The position numbers were made by a program, and so were the translations under genes. DNA of 20,036 nt, taken from positions 1 to 20,036 of the IMG/VR virus record IMGVR_UViG_3300047481_000202; one strand, given 5' to 3'. Below the pieces are notes generated by a model. The model searched no databases and was not told the DNA's origin. It saw nothing but the letters and a program-made list of their open reading frames with translations. This document shows positions 1-8,967 of the stretch, one piece after another; within the stretch, counting starts at the first letter, position 1; each line of letters starts with the position of its first letter. The DNA comes from a virus.

Positions 1-921
1 AGACGTGCCAACTAAGAGGCGTCCCGAACTATCAACTCGCAATGTTTCTGAGTTGTCAACAGTGACTCTAAAGCCACTACCTGCTGCAGCATTTGCCGGA
101 TCACATTTCATTGTGACCAAACCACTGGTGTCTGTTGTCAGTTCGCCGTAGGCGTCAGTGCCAGCATCGCTTCGCTTAAAGCGAAAAGTAGGATCTGTAC
201 TTTGAATATGTAGCAGGGTACTTGGAGTAGTGCCAATCCCTAACGATCCTCCGTCAGTAAGAACCATTCGCGTGGTTCCAGCATTATTGCTGAACAGGAG
301 ATTGGGAGATGCTGAAGAGTGAACGCCGAGATAATAAGCGTTGGTCGCTCCAGACCTTGATATGCCTAGCGAATAATCTTCGTTGCCCGTTTGACAAAGT
401 GTTCTTCCGCCTGCAACGTGAAGTTGGGTGCTAGGCGAACTAGTCCCTATGCCAACTGCATCTGCCGAGGCGTCAACAAATAGCAGGTTTGCGTTTGTAT
501 CACCTTCGACGCGGAAGTCGTAGTTATTGCCGGCGTCGTTGAACACCACCTCGCTGGTGCCCCACTCAACCCGCTCGGTGCCACCAGTGGTGACGTTGAC
601 CTGATCAGTGCCGCCGCTAAAGAAGCCAGTGTCGGTTCCGCTGTCCTTGAAGTAGATCGACGGTGCAGCCGCAGAGCCGTTCTCGAAGGCGATGCTGGTC
701 CACTCGCCGTCCAGTTGGTAAAGGGTGATCCAGGCGCTATTGGCGCCGTTGCGGATCTTCATCACCCCCGCGTTGGTGTCCGCCCACATCTGATAGGCGT
801 AAGTGGTGGTCGGCTCGGTCGATCCGCTGTTCTGCGTGACGATGGCAGAGAGCGCATTGTTTAGATCAGAACGGACCGCGGCACCTGTGCCATTGGCGAT
901 CGCATAGTCGTGCTGTGCCAT
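1..921 (-). CDS. Tail fibre / side-fibre protein, N-terminal 307 residues (cut by window edge)
   Basis: My own reading of the minus strand gives an open frame from ATG at 921 to the window edge with no stop, 307 codons, so the gene continues beyond position 1. It begins MAQHDYAIANGTGAAVRSDL, followed by a region with DTGFFSGGTDQVNV and ERVEWGTSEVVFND, then repeated fibre-type phrases such as DASADAVGIGTSSPSTQLHV, GSLGIGTTPSTLLHI and ETLRVDSSGRLLVGTS. From memory, this N-terminal module and the (V/L)GIGT-S-P repeats are common in cyanophage and other marine phage tail fibres. It probably sits at the tail tip or side of the tail and contributes to host binding. It lies 34 nt downstream of the gpJ-like gene, the place lambda uses for side-fibre genes. 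The distal part (about 1-500) is visibly more AT-rich than the N-terminal part, suggesting module exchange. Function is by family resemblance; the receptor-binding end is not in view. Confidence 0.85.
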   Translation of the reverse strand, partial: MAQHDYAIANGTGAAVRSDLNNALSAIVTQNSGSTEPTTTYAYQMWADTNAGVMKIRNGANSAWITLYQLDGEWTSIAFENGSAAAPSIYFKDSGTDTGFFSGGTDQVNVTTGGTERVEWGTSEVVFNDAGNNYDFRVEGDTNANLLFVDASADAVGIGTSSPSTQLHVAGGRTLCQTGNEDYSLGISRSGATNAYYLGVHSSASPNLLFSNNAGTTRMVLTDGGSLGIGTTPSTLLHIQSTDPTFRFKRSDAGTDAYGELTTDTSGLVTMKCDPANAAAGSGFRVTVDNSETLRVDSSGRLLVGTS

Positions 922-955
922 TGAAGCTCACGCAATAGCGCAATTCTCGCAGGAA

Positions 956-3900
956 TCAAGCTGCCTTGCCATATCCCACGGCAGACCACGCAAAATCTCG
1001 GCTCACGGCAGTCCCTGCGGAGTTGCGGAAGGTCACCGTGAACTGGCTGCCGCTGACGCCAGTCACCTCGAAATAGTCGCCTGTGCCCATGTTCTGAGCA
1101 GTGATGCCGATGCTGGGCAGGCTGCTGTCCACGCCGCCCAGGCCTGCGGTGCCAGTGAAGAACGGCTTGTCGAATGTCACGGTCTTGGCGCCAGCGCCGC
1201 TGCTGATGCTGCCCACGCTTTGCTCCTGACGCCGCTGGAAGGTGGCCTCGTAGCCAAGCTCATCGATCAGGATGTTCTGCCCGACATCCTCGCTGGTTAG
1301 CTCCGCCTTGAACTGGAACGCCCTGGCCTTGAAGGTGCCGTTCACGAATTCCTGCCATGCCGACCAGGTGGGCGATCCGCTGGGGTTGTCGCTGGTGCTG
1401 CGCAGGTACAGCTTCGAGTTCACCTTGGCAGCAGCAGAGCCATCCCAATCGTTCCAATCATCGACGCTGCCAGTCCGGCTGTCGATCAGATCCGATGGGA
1501 AGTAGGCGCGCGTGACGAAGAACCGCTTGAGGTCGAGGCTGTAGGCCGCGGCCAGGTCGAGAGTGTTTAAGAACTCATAAGTGCCACTGCTGGCCACATC
1601 ACCCGTCACATCGAACGCTGTTATCGCATCAAAATCAGCGATGGAATCCAGCAGGGCGGTCCCATCCAGCGTGAGCGCGTCATATTCCTCGCTGTAAAAC
1701 ACCGTCGTCTTGCTGCCTTGGAAGGGCGGCGTGTCGGCATCTTCCCGCCGTGATTGCACCAGCAGATTGCCCAAGGTATCGGGCAGATCAATGATGACGC
1801 TGGCCTCGGTGGTGGATTGGCGGCCGCCATCGTCTTCGAACTTGACCAGCACCTCGCCTTCAACCAGCGGGATGATCGCCTCGGTAGCGCTGCCGGCCTT
1901 GGCCTCCACCAGGTCGACGCTGTTCGCCCAGGTCGCGGTGCCGTCGGTCAGGTTGCTGTGGCGGATGTGAACGCGGCCGCCGATCTTTACGTCAAGATCG
2001 ATGGTCGGATTCCAGCGCAGGCGGCCTGAGTTGGCGCTGATCGCCTCGAAGGTCAGGTTCTGCACGTTGCCAGGGACAGCGGTTTTACCGACTGCGGCGT
2101 AGCTGAGTTCAGCCGGCTGGGTGCTGGGAGTACGGACGCCGTTGAGGCTATAGACCCGGATCTGGTAGGTCTGCGCAGTCGTGTCCAGGATTTCGTAGTC
2201 CGTCCGCGGCACGTTGACCGTTGTCCAGTTGCCATTGGCTGGGCGCCATTGCACCTGATACTGCGAGACGCCAACCACTGCGCCCCAGCTCACGATCAGC
2301 TTCACGCGCACCTGGCCGTTGCTTTCGTAAATCGTTTCCGATGCAGAAAGGTTGCTGGGTGCAGGCCTAGGTTCGTTGACTTGGGTGATGTCGCGCGTCT
2401 GCAGCTTGAAGCCGCGCTCGACGTAATCGTATTTGCTGCTGTTGTAGGCGATCGCGGTGACTTCGTACTGGACGCGATCGACCTCGCTGACGGTCAACAC
2501 TCGCCAGGTGCTGGTCTGCACTGTGCTGTTGCTCAGCACCCAGATGCTGTTGGCGTTCGGTGCCGTGCTGAATGCTGAGGCGACGGTGATGTTCGCTCCG
2601 GCGATGCTGCTGATCGCCTTGGTCTCGACCGTGCCATCAGGCAGGATTACCGACAACGTGGCGCTGCCGCTGGTCACCAGGTCAGTCTCGGCGGTGTCGT
2701 CCACCGTGATCACCGTGGTGGTAGCCGATGCGATGCGACCACCGCGGCGCACGCCAGCCTTGACCGGATCAGCGATCTCAATCACCTGGCCAGGGCGCAC
2801 CAGCACACCGGCATCGACCGAGGTCTTGAAGTTGACCACCTCGGTTTCGTTCTGCTCGGTGTAAAGCAACCACTCGCCGAGGCGTGCAGCCTGGCCGCGA
2901 CTCGTGCAGGCAAAGGCTTTGATGTTGGTGGTGATCACGCCATACTTCGCGATGGCGTCCTTGTCCTCCACCACCTCATAGGCGATGTCTTGGGTGTCGA
3001 GATCGAGGTAGCTGACGATCGCGACGGTGTGCCTGGTCTTTAGGTCAGAGCCGGTGTAGTTGAAGCCATCAGCACTGACATTGGCCAGCGTGAATAAGTA
3101 GCTGGCATCGGTTGGCTTGTCCTGGCTGATAGTCAGCGATCCAGTGCTCCAGTACGGCATCACCCGCATCACAGAGCAGAGATCGTTGATCAGCTTGTAG
3201 GCCTCCTCCTGGTTCTGGATCAGGGCGTTGCAGGAGAAGCGTGGCTCGGTGCCGCCGAAACCATCATCGATGCTGGCCGATGCGTACTGGCTAGCGGAAT
3301 AGAAGGCGAACTTGTCCAGCTGGCTGGAGGTGATGTGATCGCCCAATCCCCAGCGGGTGTTGGTGAGCAGCGCATACAAGATCCAGGCTGGGTCGGATGT
3401 CCAGGCTGCAGCCGCGAAGGTGCCATCCCATGCGCCGGCATAGCTGATCGCGCCGGTGGTCTGATTCACCGTGCCATTGCTAGGGATCGGCACCTTAATG
3501 CCACGGATCCGATAGCTGCGGTTTGGGATGCTGCTGAACTGCTCAGCATCCAGGCGCATCGCCACTAGGGCGCTGTTGGGATACCTCAGCTTCTGCTCGG
3601 TGATCTCCGTGTAGCTCGACCAGTAGAAATCGTTCAGCAGATTGGTGTCGACGCTATCGGCGGTGACACGCACCACTCGCACGTCGATCGGATAGGCGCC
3701 GGAGAAGTTGATCTTGTAGTCCTTCTGATACTGATCAGCACTACGGCCGGCGATCGTGTCATTGATCACGGTGGTGTAGCCGCCGCCGTTGTATTGGACG
3801 CGGATCTCTAGCTCCACGCTGGTGCCTTTTACATCGCCGTCTGATGTGTATTGCTCCAACCGCGGCACGGTGATCGTCACCCGCATCGCGTTCACCGTGG

Positions 3901-4351
3901 TGTCGGTGACGGTGCGCGTGATCGGCGTGGCCTGCTCGACCTTAACTTGAACGCTGGTTTCGCGCTCTACATCCGAGAAGCCAGTTACATAGCTCTGCGC
4001 CTGGGTGCCATACCTGGCCTGCAGGGTGACGTTCTGGAAGTTGTAGTCAGCGTTCTGCGGATTGGTGGCATCAGCACCCTGCCGCAGGATCTGCGTGCCA
4101 TTCAGGAAGACATCCTTGAGCAGTGCCCGGTTGTAGTTATCAGTGCCACGTGCGTAGGCGCTAGCTGATGGGAAGCCTTCGATCTCGCCTTCGCTCAGCA
4201 GATCAACGAAGGTCGCGTACTGCTTAGAAGCGAGCGTATCTGGGTCGCGGACTGGCGTTCGAGTTGGCGCGACGATCGTCTGCTGAACGACTGTGGTGCC
4301 ACCACCGCCGCCACCGCCGCCACCACCTGCACCGCGGATCAGTTCGCTCAT
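956..4351 (-). CDS. J: Tail tip host-specificity protein, lambda gpJ family
   Basis: 1131 residues, against 1132 in lambda gpJ. Shared landmarks in lambda order: ATPITRT (about 141-147), WSSYTEI (244-250), YPNSALV (257-263), WDGTF (308-312), DGFGGTEPR (363-371), an IAKYG motif (467-471) and CTSRGQA (482-488). Two fibronectin-III-like domains follow, roughly 662-755 and 758-860, and the extreme C-terminus (about 1045-1131) contains PSIGITAQNMGTGDYFEVTG, a beta-rich segment likely to face the receptor. The N-terminus has a ten-glycine run (residues 9-18). gpJ forms the central tail tip and decides which host receptor is bound. Its start overlaps the gpI-like stop by 4 nt, so translation is probably coupled. 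The C-terminal third differs from lambda, as expected for a receptor-binding end. Family assignment is firm; the receptor is unknown. Confidence 0.96.
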   Translation of the reverse strand: MSELIRGAGGGGGGGGGGTTVVQQTIVAPTRTPVRDPDTLASKQYATFVDLLSEGEIEGFPSASAYARGTDNYNRALLKDVFLNGTQILRQGADATNPQNADYNFQNVTLQARYGTQAQSYVTGFSDVERETSVQVKVEQATPITRTVTDTTVNAMRVTITVPRLEQYTSDGDVKGTSVELEIRVQYNGGGYTTVINDTIAGRSADQYQKDYKINFSGAYPIDVRVVRVTADSVDTNLLNDFYWSSYTEITEQKLRYPNSALVAMRLDAEQFSSIPNRSYRIRGIKVPIPSNGTVNQTTGAISYAGAWDGTFAAAAWTSDPAWILYALLTNTRWGLGDHITSSQLDKFAFYSASQYASASIDDGFGGTEPRFSCNALIQNQEEAYKLINDLCSVMRVMPYWSTGSLTISQDKPTDASYLFTLANVSADGFNYTGSDLKTRHTVAIVSYLDLDTQDIAYEVVEDKDAIAKYGVITTNIKAFACTSRGQAARLGEWLLYTEQNETEVVNFKTSVDAGVLVRPGQVIEIADPVKAGVRRGGRIASATTTVITVDDTAETDLVTSGSATLSVILPDGTVETKAISSIAGANITVASAFSTAPNANSIWVLSNSTVQTSTWRVLTVSEVDRVQYEVTAIAYNSSKYDYVERGFKLQTRDITQVNEPRPAPSNLSASETIYESNGQVRVKLIVSWGAVVGVSQYQVQWRPANGNWTTVNVPRTDYEILDTTAQTYQIRVYSLNGVRTPSTQPAELSYAAVGKTAVPGNVQNLTFEAISANSGRLRWNPTIDLDVKIGGRVHIRHSNLTDGTATWANSVDLVEAKAGSATEAIIPLVEGEVLVKFEDDGGRQSTTEASVIIDLPDTLGNLLVQSRREDADTPPFQGSKTTVFYSEEYDALTLDGTALLDSIADFDAITAFDVTGDVASSGTYEFLNTLDLAAAYSLDLKRFFVTRAYFPSDLIDSRTGSVDDWNDWDGSAAAKVNSKLYLRSTSDNPSGSPTWSAWQEFVNGTFKARAFQFKAELTSEDVGQNILIDELGYEATFQRRQEQSVGSISSGAGAKTVTFDKPFFTGTAGLGGVDSSLPSIGITAQNMGTGDYFEVTGVSGSQFTVTFRNSAGTAVSRDFAWSAVGYGKAA
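4298..4327 (-). repeat. GGT/GGC triplet tract coding a ten-glycine run in gpJ
   Basis: Residues 9-18 of the gpJ-like protein are all glycine, coded by a near-pure run of GGT and GGC codons (seen as gcc/acc triplets on the plus strand). Glycine-rich N-termini are frequent in gpJ relatives. The tract could be prone to replication slippage in units of three, changing linker length without breaking the frame. Confidence 0.85.
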
Positions 4352-4962
4352 GCTTCGATCTGCACTGTGTCGATACCTGCCGAGATCACGATCGATCCGC
4401 AGATGATTTCACCAAAGGCCAAGGGCAGCGGTGTGCCGGCGCGACTGGTGTTCTGGATGCCGCTGAAGCTATAGGACTTCTGTGGATCTTGCTCCGTGTT
4501 GGCCGTCCCTTGGGGTCCGCTGTATGTGCCGGATGCAGCCAGCGTTGGCGTTGGCGTCAAGGCCTGAGAGATGCCGCCCAAGATCAGGGCGCCACCGAGC
4601 AGGCCGACCTTCGTCACGATCGAGCCAGCCAGGCCGAGACCCAGGCCGGGGATAAAGATCGCCGCGGCCACCAGTGCAACACCAGCAAGAATCTGCCCAA
4701 CGCCACCACCAGCCCCGCCGATCACCGGCACGATCTTGATCGCATGGCCGCCAGCTGGACCGTGCAGCTCTTCCATGCCAACAGAGTGCTCACCAACCAG
4801 CACGCGATAGTGACGGCCGTCTTGGCACATGTGCCGCTCGACCTGCGGGAAGTTCGCGATCAGAAAGCGGATCGCCTCAGCAGCAGAATCCACAGCGGCC
4901 ATAAACTTCCGCCGCCCGAGGAATTTGGCCAGCTGCCCATACACTCGGATCTCGCGGAGCAT
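4348..4962 (-). CDS. I: Tail assembly protein, lambda gpI family
   Basis: About 204 residues (lambda gpI has 223). The N-terminal ~75 residues look like a ubiquitin/beta-grasp-type fold (REIRVYGQL...GRRKF...AAEAIRFLIANFP), followed by a strongly hydrophobic Gly/Ala-rich middle (about 82-135) and a C-terminal segment with GTPLPLAFGEIICGS, typical of gpI. A TTG at 4968 is also in frame, but I place the start at ATG 4962, because GAGGG (4973-4969) lies six bases before that ATG and would abut the TTG. gpI works with gpK and gpL during tail-tip assembly and is thought not to remain as a major virion part. It follows the gpK-like gene by a few bases and overlaps the gpJ-like start by 4 nt. Confidence 0.9.
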   Translation of the reverse strand: MLREIRVYGQLAKFLGRRKFMAAVDSAAEAIRFLIANFPQVERHMCQDGRHYRVLVGEHSVGMEELHGPAGGHAIKIVPVIGGAGGGVGQILAGVALVAAAIFIPGLGLGLAGSIVTKVGLLGGALILGGISQALTPTPTLAASGTYSGPQGTANTEQDPQKSYSFSGIQNTSRAGTPLPLAFGEIICGSIVISAGIDTVQIEA

Positions 4963-4971
4963 GGGCAACCC

Positions 4972-5691
4972 TCAGCCTTCGATCAGTTTATCGGCGTTGC
5001 GATGCCGCAGCCTACGACCAGTGCAAACCTGCAGCCAGCCGCCGTACAGATCCCTACTCGATAATCTGCCGCGGAGGTGATGAAGAACCAACTGGTCGCC
5101 GATGTAGACGCCGCAATGGTTGAGACCGCGACCTTCGATGTTCATCAGCAGGCCATCGCCGAACTGCAGCGGCTCCTCATCCGGCAACTGATAGAAGCCC
5201 GCGTCCTTCCAGAACCCATCAAACAGGGGCTGCGCCTCGAAATCCGCATGGCTAGCAGGCCTTTCCCAATCCGGCAGATCGATCCCGTGCTCGCCATACC
5301 AGTCACGGACCAGCGTCCAGCAGTCGCTCACATCCCACACCCAGCCCCGACCGATCAGTGGCGCCTTGTAGCCGCTGGGATGCGTCTCTGACCAAGCTTC
5401 GGTCTTGGGGTTGTAAATGAACCAGGGCAGGCCGGTGGTTTCGATGCTGATCAGATCGGCCTGGCTCGGTTCTGGCGGCGTCACCGGATGGCTATGGAAG
5501 ACAGCAACCACCTCACCAGCATCCTCGGCAGCGGCATAGTCCTCAGGAGAGAGCACAAACTGTGTGCCGTCTTGATCCAGATTGCGGCAAGGCCAATAGC
5601 GGCGACGGCCTTTGATAACGACCACCAGGCCGCAAGCCTCACGTGGATCTTCCTTGGCCGCATGGGCAGCGGCATCATCTTTCCAACTCAT
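4972..5691 (-). CDS. K: Tail assembly protein with JAB/MPN and NlpC/P60 peptidase domains, lambda gpK family
   Basis: 239 residues with two catalytic modules. The N-terminal JAB/MPN (JAMM) metalloprotease module shows Glu18 (REACGL), His66-Ser-His68-Pro, Ser76 and Asp79, a complete zinc-binding set. The C-terminal NlpC/P60 module (about 115-225) shows Cys124 in [13 protein letters not shown], His192 in [10 protein letters not shown], and His204/His205 in [11 protein letters not shown]. Thus both active sites look intact. In the family, NlpC/P60 enzymes cut peptidoglycan peptide bonds, and gpK is needed for tail-tip assembly and possibly for cell-wall passage. The JAB substrate in phages is not established. 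The start overlaps the gpL-like stop by 4 nt. Confidence 0.95.
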   Translation of the reverse strand: MSWKDDAAAHAAKEDPREACGLVVVIKGRRRYWPCRNLDQDGTQFVLSPEDYAAAEDAGEVVAVFHSHPVTPPEPSQADLISIETTGLPWFIYNPKTEAWSETHPSGYKAPLIGRGWVWDVSDCWTLVRDWYGEHGIDLPDWERPASHADFEAQPLFDGFWKDAGFYQLPDEEPLQFGDGLLMNIEGRGLNHCGVYIGDQLVLHHLRGRLSSRDLYGGWLQVCTGRRLRHRNADKLIEG

Positions 5692-6425
5692 ACGGTGTAG
5701 GCGCCAATGCCAGGGAAGCTGCCATAAGGCAGCTCTGCTGTTGCACCGAACCTGAGTTTGCAGCTGGTGAGCCGCTTGCCGCAGACATCATTCGCCGAAC
5801 TGGCGACTGATACATCATTGGCATCAAAGTAGTTGGTGCCGGTGTAGCCACATTCTGTGGAGCGGTAGACCCATTGGCAAATGTTGGCGATGCACTGCCG
5901 CTTCGGCGCACGCACGCCCACCAAGTCAAAGGCCGCGGCCAACTCAAACTCAACGATCTGGCGGTTCTCGGTTGACTTCCGAGCCACCTTGTAGATCTCG
6001 CGCGGGAACTCAGCAGTCGGGTCGGGCGTGCCGTAGGGGTTGGTGCCACCCGTGAAGTTGGCGCCATCGATGTAGCGCGCCATGGTGCGGATCCTAGTCA
6101 GCGTGGCGCCGGTGAGGTCATTGCCAGCCGTAGTCGAGTTCACGGTCAGCAGAATTGCAGTGACTGTTCCGAGCACATTGCTCACCTTGATCTTCGGCCG
6201 CGGCAGGCTGCCGGTGCCGGTGTACTCAAAGCCTTCGACCTCAACCGGGAAGCGCTGGTAGCTATTGCTATTCCAGACCAGCTCGCCGTTGGCGTCCATA
6301 TTGCTGCCAGCGTGGAAGCGGTAGACGGTGTTGCTGCCATGCAGAGCCGTGATCAGTTGCAGCTCGAACAGCTCGATGATGCTGCTCGGTGCAATCTTCT
6401 GAAGCTCTGAGACTGGGATCGCCAT
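5688..6425 (-). CDS. L: Minor tail protein, lambda gpL family (probable Fe-S cluster)
   Basis: 245 residues (lambda gpL 232). The N-terminal two thirds is the gpL core, with an [20 protein letters not shown] segment at 59-78 typical of the family. The C-terminal part has five cysteines, at 178, 183, 192, 215 and 222, in [18 protein letters not shown] and [16 protein letters not shown]. Lambda gpL binds an iron-sulfur cluster through conserved C-terminal cysteines, and the arrangement here is compatible. gpL connects the tail tip to the tube and recruits assembly partners gpK and gpI. The gene sits 3 nt after the gpM-like gene and overlaps the gpK-like gene by 4 nt. Confidence 0.93.
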   Translation of the reverse strand: MAIPVSELQKIAPSSIIELFELQLITALHGSNTVYRFHAGSNMDANGELVWNSNSYQRFPVEVEGFEYTGTGSLPRPKIKVSNVLGTVTAILLTVNSTTAGNDLTGATLTRIRTMARYIDGANFTGGTNPYGTPDPTAEFPREIYKVARKSTENRQIVEFELAAAFDLVGVRAPKRQCIANICQWVYRSTECGYTGTNYFDANDVSVASSANDVCGKRLTSCKLRFGATAELPYGSFPGIGAYTV

Positions 6426-6428
6426 CGG

Positions 6429-6764
6429 TTACGGCTCGTACACCTGAACAAAGGTGGCGGTGATGTTGTTGAAGTTGCAGGATCGCAGCGTGGTCTGCCA
6501 CTCCTTGCAGATGTACTTCCCAGCAGATCCACGCGGTGGCGTCCAGTCAAAGCTCTCGACGGCGCCTCTGGCCTCCAGGAAGGCCGTGATGTTGTCCCGC
6601 TCGGTATCGGTGCGGTTCAGGAACTGCAGCTGCCACTCCTTCCCATCACGGTGGAGGCCAAATCCAACGCGGTGCTGGTAGCCATCACCTGCCTCGAAGG
6701 TGACCACTCTCGGCTTGCTGACCTCGGTGGCCTCAAAGCTAGGTGTATAGGTGAAGGTGGCCAT
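6429..6764 (-). CDS. M: Minor tail protein, lambda gpM family
   Basis: 111 residues, against 109 in lambda gpM. It begins MATFTYTPSFEATEVSKPRV and contains FEAGDGYQHRVGFGLHRDG, NRTDTERDNITAFLEARGAV and ESFDWTPPRG, hallmarks of the phage minor tail protein M / DUF2460-like group (distal-tail-type fold). It probably forms a ring joining the tape-measure/tube end to the tip complex. AGGAGG lies about 12 bases before the ATG, and the start overlaps the tape-measure stop by one base (TAATG). The position between H and L is exactly lambda's. Confidence 0.92.
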   Translation of the reverse strand: MATFTYTPSFEATEVSKPRVVTFEAGDGYQHRVGFGLHRDGKEWQLQFLNRTDTERDNITAFLEARGAVESFDWTPPRGSAGKYICKEWQTTLRSCNFNNITATFVQVYEP

Positions 6765-8965
6765 TATGCGAGCAAGCCTCCTGGGCGCTTCTGGATCACG
6801 ATCTCATTCTTGACGGCTTCGCTGATCACGCGGCCGAACTCCTTGCCCTTTGCACTGTCACCTTGCACGCTGGTGCCCTGCGCGTCAACATTCACCACCA
6901 CGCTCACGGCACCACCACCGCCTGCTGCCTCAACACCAAGGCGGCCATCACGTCCGCGACGGAGGGGCATGATCGCCTCGGGTCCAGCTTCGCCCATCAG
7001 GCCAAGCTGCCCGGCACCGCCATTCGCGAAGGCGAACATGGTCGGCTTATTGATGATGCCACCGTTGGCGAAGAATCCAACAGTTGAGCTGAGTTTGCTA
7101 GCAGCGCCGAGAAGATCACCGCCGCCACCAAAAGTCAAGTTCTTGATGCCCTGAAGAATCGGAGCAATGATGACCAACCGGGTAATCATGCGAGTCGTCT
7201 CTTCAATGATCGACATCGCAAACTGCCTGAAGTTAAACGCGCCAGTCGTCATCAAGCTGACGATCGAATCCTCCAATCCCTTAAAGCCACTGATAGTCAC
7301 ATTGGCAAGGTTCGCGCCAAGCGTGCCGATGCTTTCAATGTAAGAACTGATGCCAGCATTGAAGTCCTCCATCGCGCTGGTTGTTTTCATGACCGAGATG
7401 TAGAACAGCTCGCCACTCATGCCAGCCTCAAAGCCAGCGCCGTAGAACTCCTTGAACGCTTTGGTGCCTTCATTGATTCCTTCAATCTCCAATCGACGTA
7501 AATCAATCGAACGCTGCCGTTGAATGTTGGCCTGCTGTTCACCGCTCAATGCCTCGCGGAAAGTTTTCTCAGACGCAGCAATCAGAGCGCGGCGCTTCTC
7601 CTCGTATTCCAGTGCAATCTTCTTGACTGGGTTGGTTTCACGAGCAATAGCAAGCTCGGCCCTTGATTGCTTCAAGGTTTCCTGCGAACCAAGCAGCGCT
7701 TCTCTACGACGTGCGGCTTCGTCTTTTGCTTTCTGTCTGCCACCATCACCAGTGCGCAAGCCAGTGATGTCTGGCGTTGTGCCCGGCGTAGGCGTCGGGA
7801 TGTTTGGCAGTTGCAATCCCTTGCCAAGCGTGTCGCCGATCCGCTTGGTGAGGTCGTCGATCATCTTGCCAACACCAGCGACCAGAGCGAAGGTGCCAAG
7901 AGTGCCGGCAGCAACGGCAGCGATCGCTTTTGTCTGAGCGGGCCCAGGTGTCTGCAACGCAGCGATCACACCCAACACCGAAGCGCGAGCAGTCTCGATA
8001 GCAAGCAGCGTGCGCTGCAGGATCACCATCGGACGCAGCACCTTGAGCACTCCACCAAGCGCAGTGGCGAAGGTGGTCACATTGGTGGCGATGAAGACTC
8101 CGGCAGTCACACTGCCCAGCACCACCATCGTCTTAATCAACGTGGCGACGATCTGCTGCAACCCAGCTGCACCACCGATCGCCTTGTAAAACTCGGTTGC
8201 CATGGTGCCCACGAAGGTGGCGACCTGACCGACCACAGTCACCAGGCCGCTGAGCACAGGCAGCAGAGCCGAGCCGATCTGCACGGTGAGCACAGTCACC
8301 TGCGCCTTCATGATTCCGAGCGAATCGTTGAACGCGTCGGCTTTGTTGGCGAAGTCTGGACCGATACCCAGGCCGAACCGCTGGATCTCTTTGCTGCCAA
8401 GGTTCAGGACTGGGATCAGTTCGGCGCCAGATTTGCCGAAGATCTTCATCGCCAGCGCGGCCTTTTCAGGACCATCGCGCAGTGCGGCAAAGCGATCAGC
8501 TACATCGAGGAACACCTTGTCGGCCTTCCGCAGCGTGCCATCGGTCTCGGTAGTGCTGACCGCCAGCGTCTTAAACGCAGCAGCGGCAGGACCACCCGCG
8601 GTGGCCGCGGCCACCATGTTCTTGTTCAGCAGCGTCAGTCCTTTGGCAACGCCTTCAATGCTGCTGCCGCTCAGTTCCGCTGCAACCTTGAACTGGCCAA
8701 GCGTCTCGATGCCAACGCCAGTGCGCTGCGACAGGTCGCGCATATCGTCTGCAAGGTCGATCGCGCCCTTGATGGCGGCAGTGAATCCACCAACCGCCAA
8801 CGCCGCACCCAGTCCCTTAAATGCTGCACCCAGGCCTGCAACTGCCATCGAGGTGTTCTTGACCTGCCCCTGCAATCCCTGCATGGAATTGCCAAGCCGG
8901 CGGATATTGTTTTCGCCTTGAACGTCTGCCTTGATCCGCAGCATGGCATCCATGTTCATCGACAT
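6764..8965 (-). CDS. H: Tail tape measure protein, lambda gpH-like
   Basis: 733 residues, shorter than lambda gpH (853). The N-terminus is Ala/Gly-rich and helical; hydrophobic segments lie near 42-65, 225-300 and 340-365, which may insert in the host membrane during DNA delivery. A charged, probably coiled-coil stretch covers about 405-500. The C-terminus (631-676) holds the lambda-type motif FFANGGIINKPTMFAFANGG followed by GLMGEAGPEAIMPLRRGRDG, shared by many lambda-like tape measures. It sets tail length and fills the tube; by the usual ~1.5 angstrom per residue rule a tail near 110 nm is expected. GGGAG lies about seven bases before the ATG, and the start is two bases after the stop of the chaperone fusion. 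Confidence 0.96.
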   Translation of the reverse strand: MSMNMDAMLRIKADVQGENNIRRLGNSMQGLQGQVKNTSMAVAGLGAAFKGLGAALAVGGFTAAIKGAIDLADDMRDLSQRTGVGIETLGQFKVAAELSGSSIEGVAKGLTLLNKNMVAAATAGGPAAAAFKTLAVSTTETDGTLRKADKVFLDVADRFAALRDGPEKAALAMKIFGKSGAELIPVLNLGSKEIQRFGLGIGPDFANKADAFNDSLGIMKAQVTVLTVQIGSALLPVLSGLVTVVGQVATFVGTMATEFYKAIGGAAGLQQIVATLIKTMVVLGSVTAGVFIATNVTTFATALGGVLKVLRPMVILQRTLLAIETARASVLGVIAALQTPGPAQTKAIAAVAAGTLGTFALVAGVGKMIDDLTKRIGDTLGKGLQLPNIPTPTPGTTPDITGLRTGDGGRQKAKDEAARRREALLGSQETLKQSRAELAIARETNPVKKIALEYEEKRRALIAASEKTFREALSGEQQANIQRQRSIDLRRLEIEGINEGTKAFKEFYGAGFEAGMSGELFYISVMKTTSAMEDFNAGISSYIESIGTLGANLANVTISGFKGLEDSIVSLMTTGAFNFRQFAMSIIEETTRMITRLVIIAPILQGIKNLTFGGGGDLLGAASKLSSTVGFFANGGIINKPTMFAFANGGAGQLGLMGEAGPEAIMPLRRGRDGRLGVEAAGGGGAVSVVVNVDAQGTSVQGDSAKGKEFGRVISEAVKNEIVIQKRPGGLLA

Positions 8966-8967
8966 GG

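Noticed and set aside
922-955. Terminator or promoter between the gpJ-like and fibre genes
   Set aside because: Only 34 bases; there is a short ATTGCG repetition but no stable stem with a U-run and no promoter-like hexamers.
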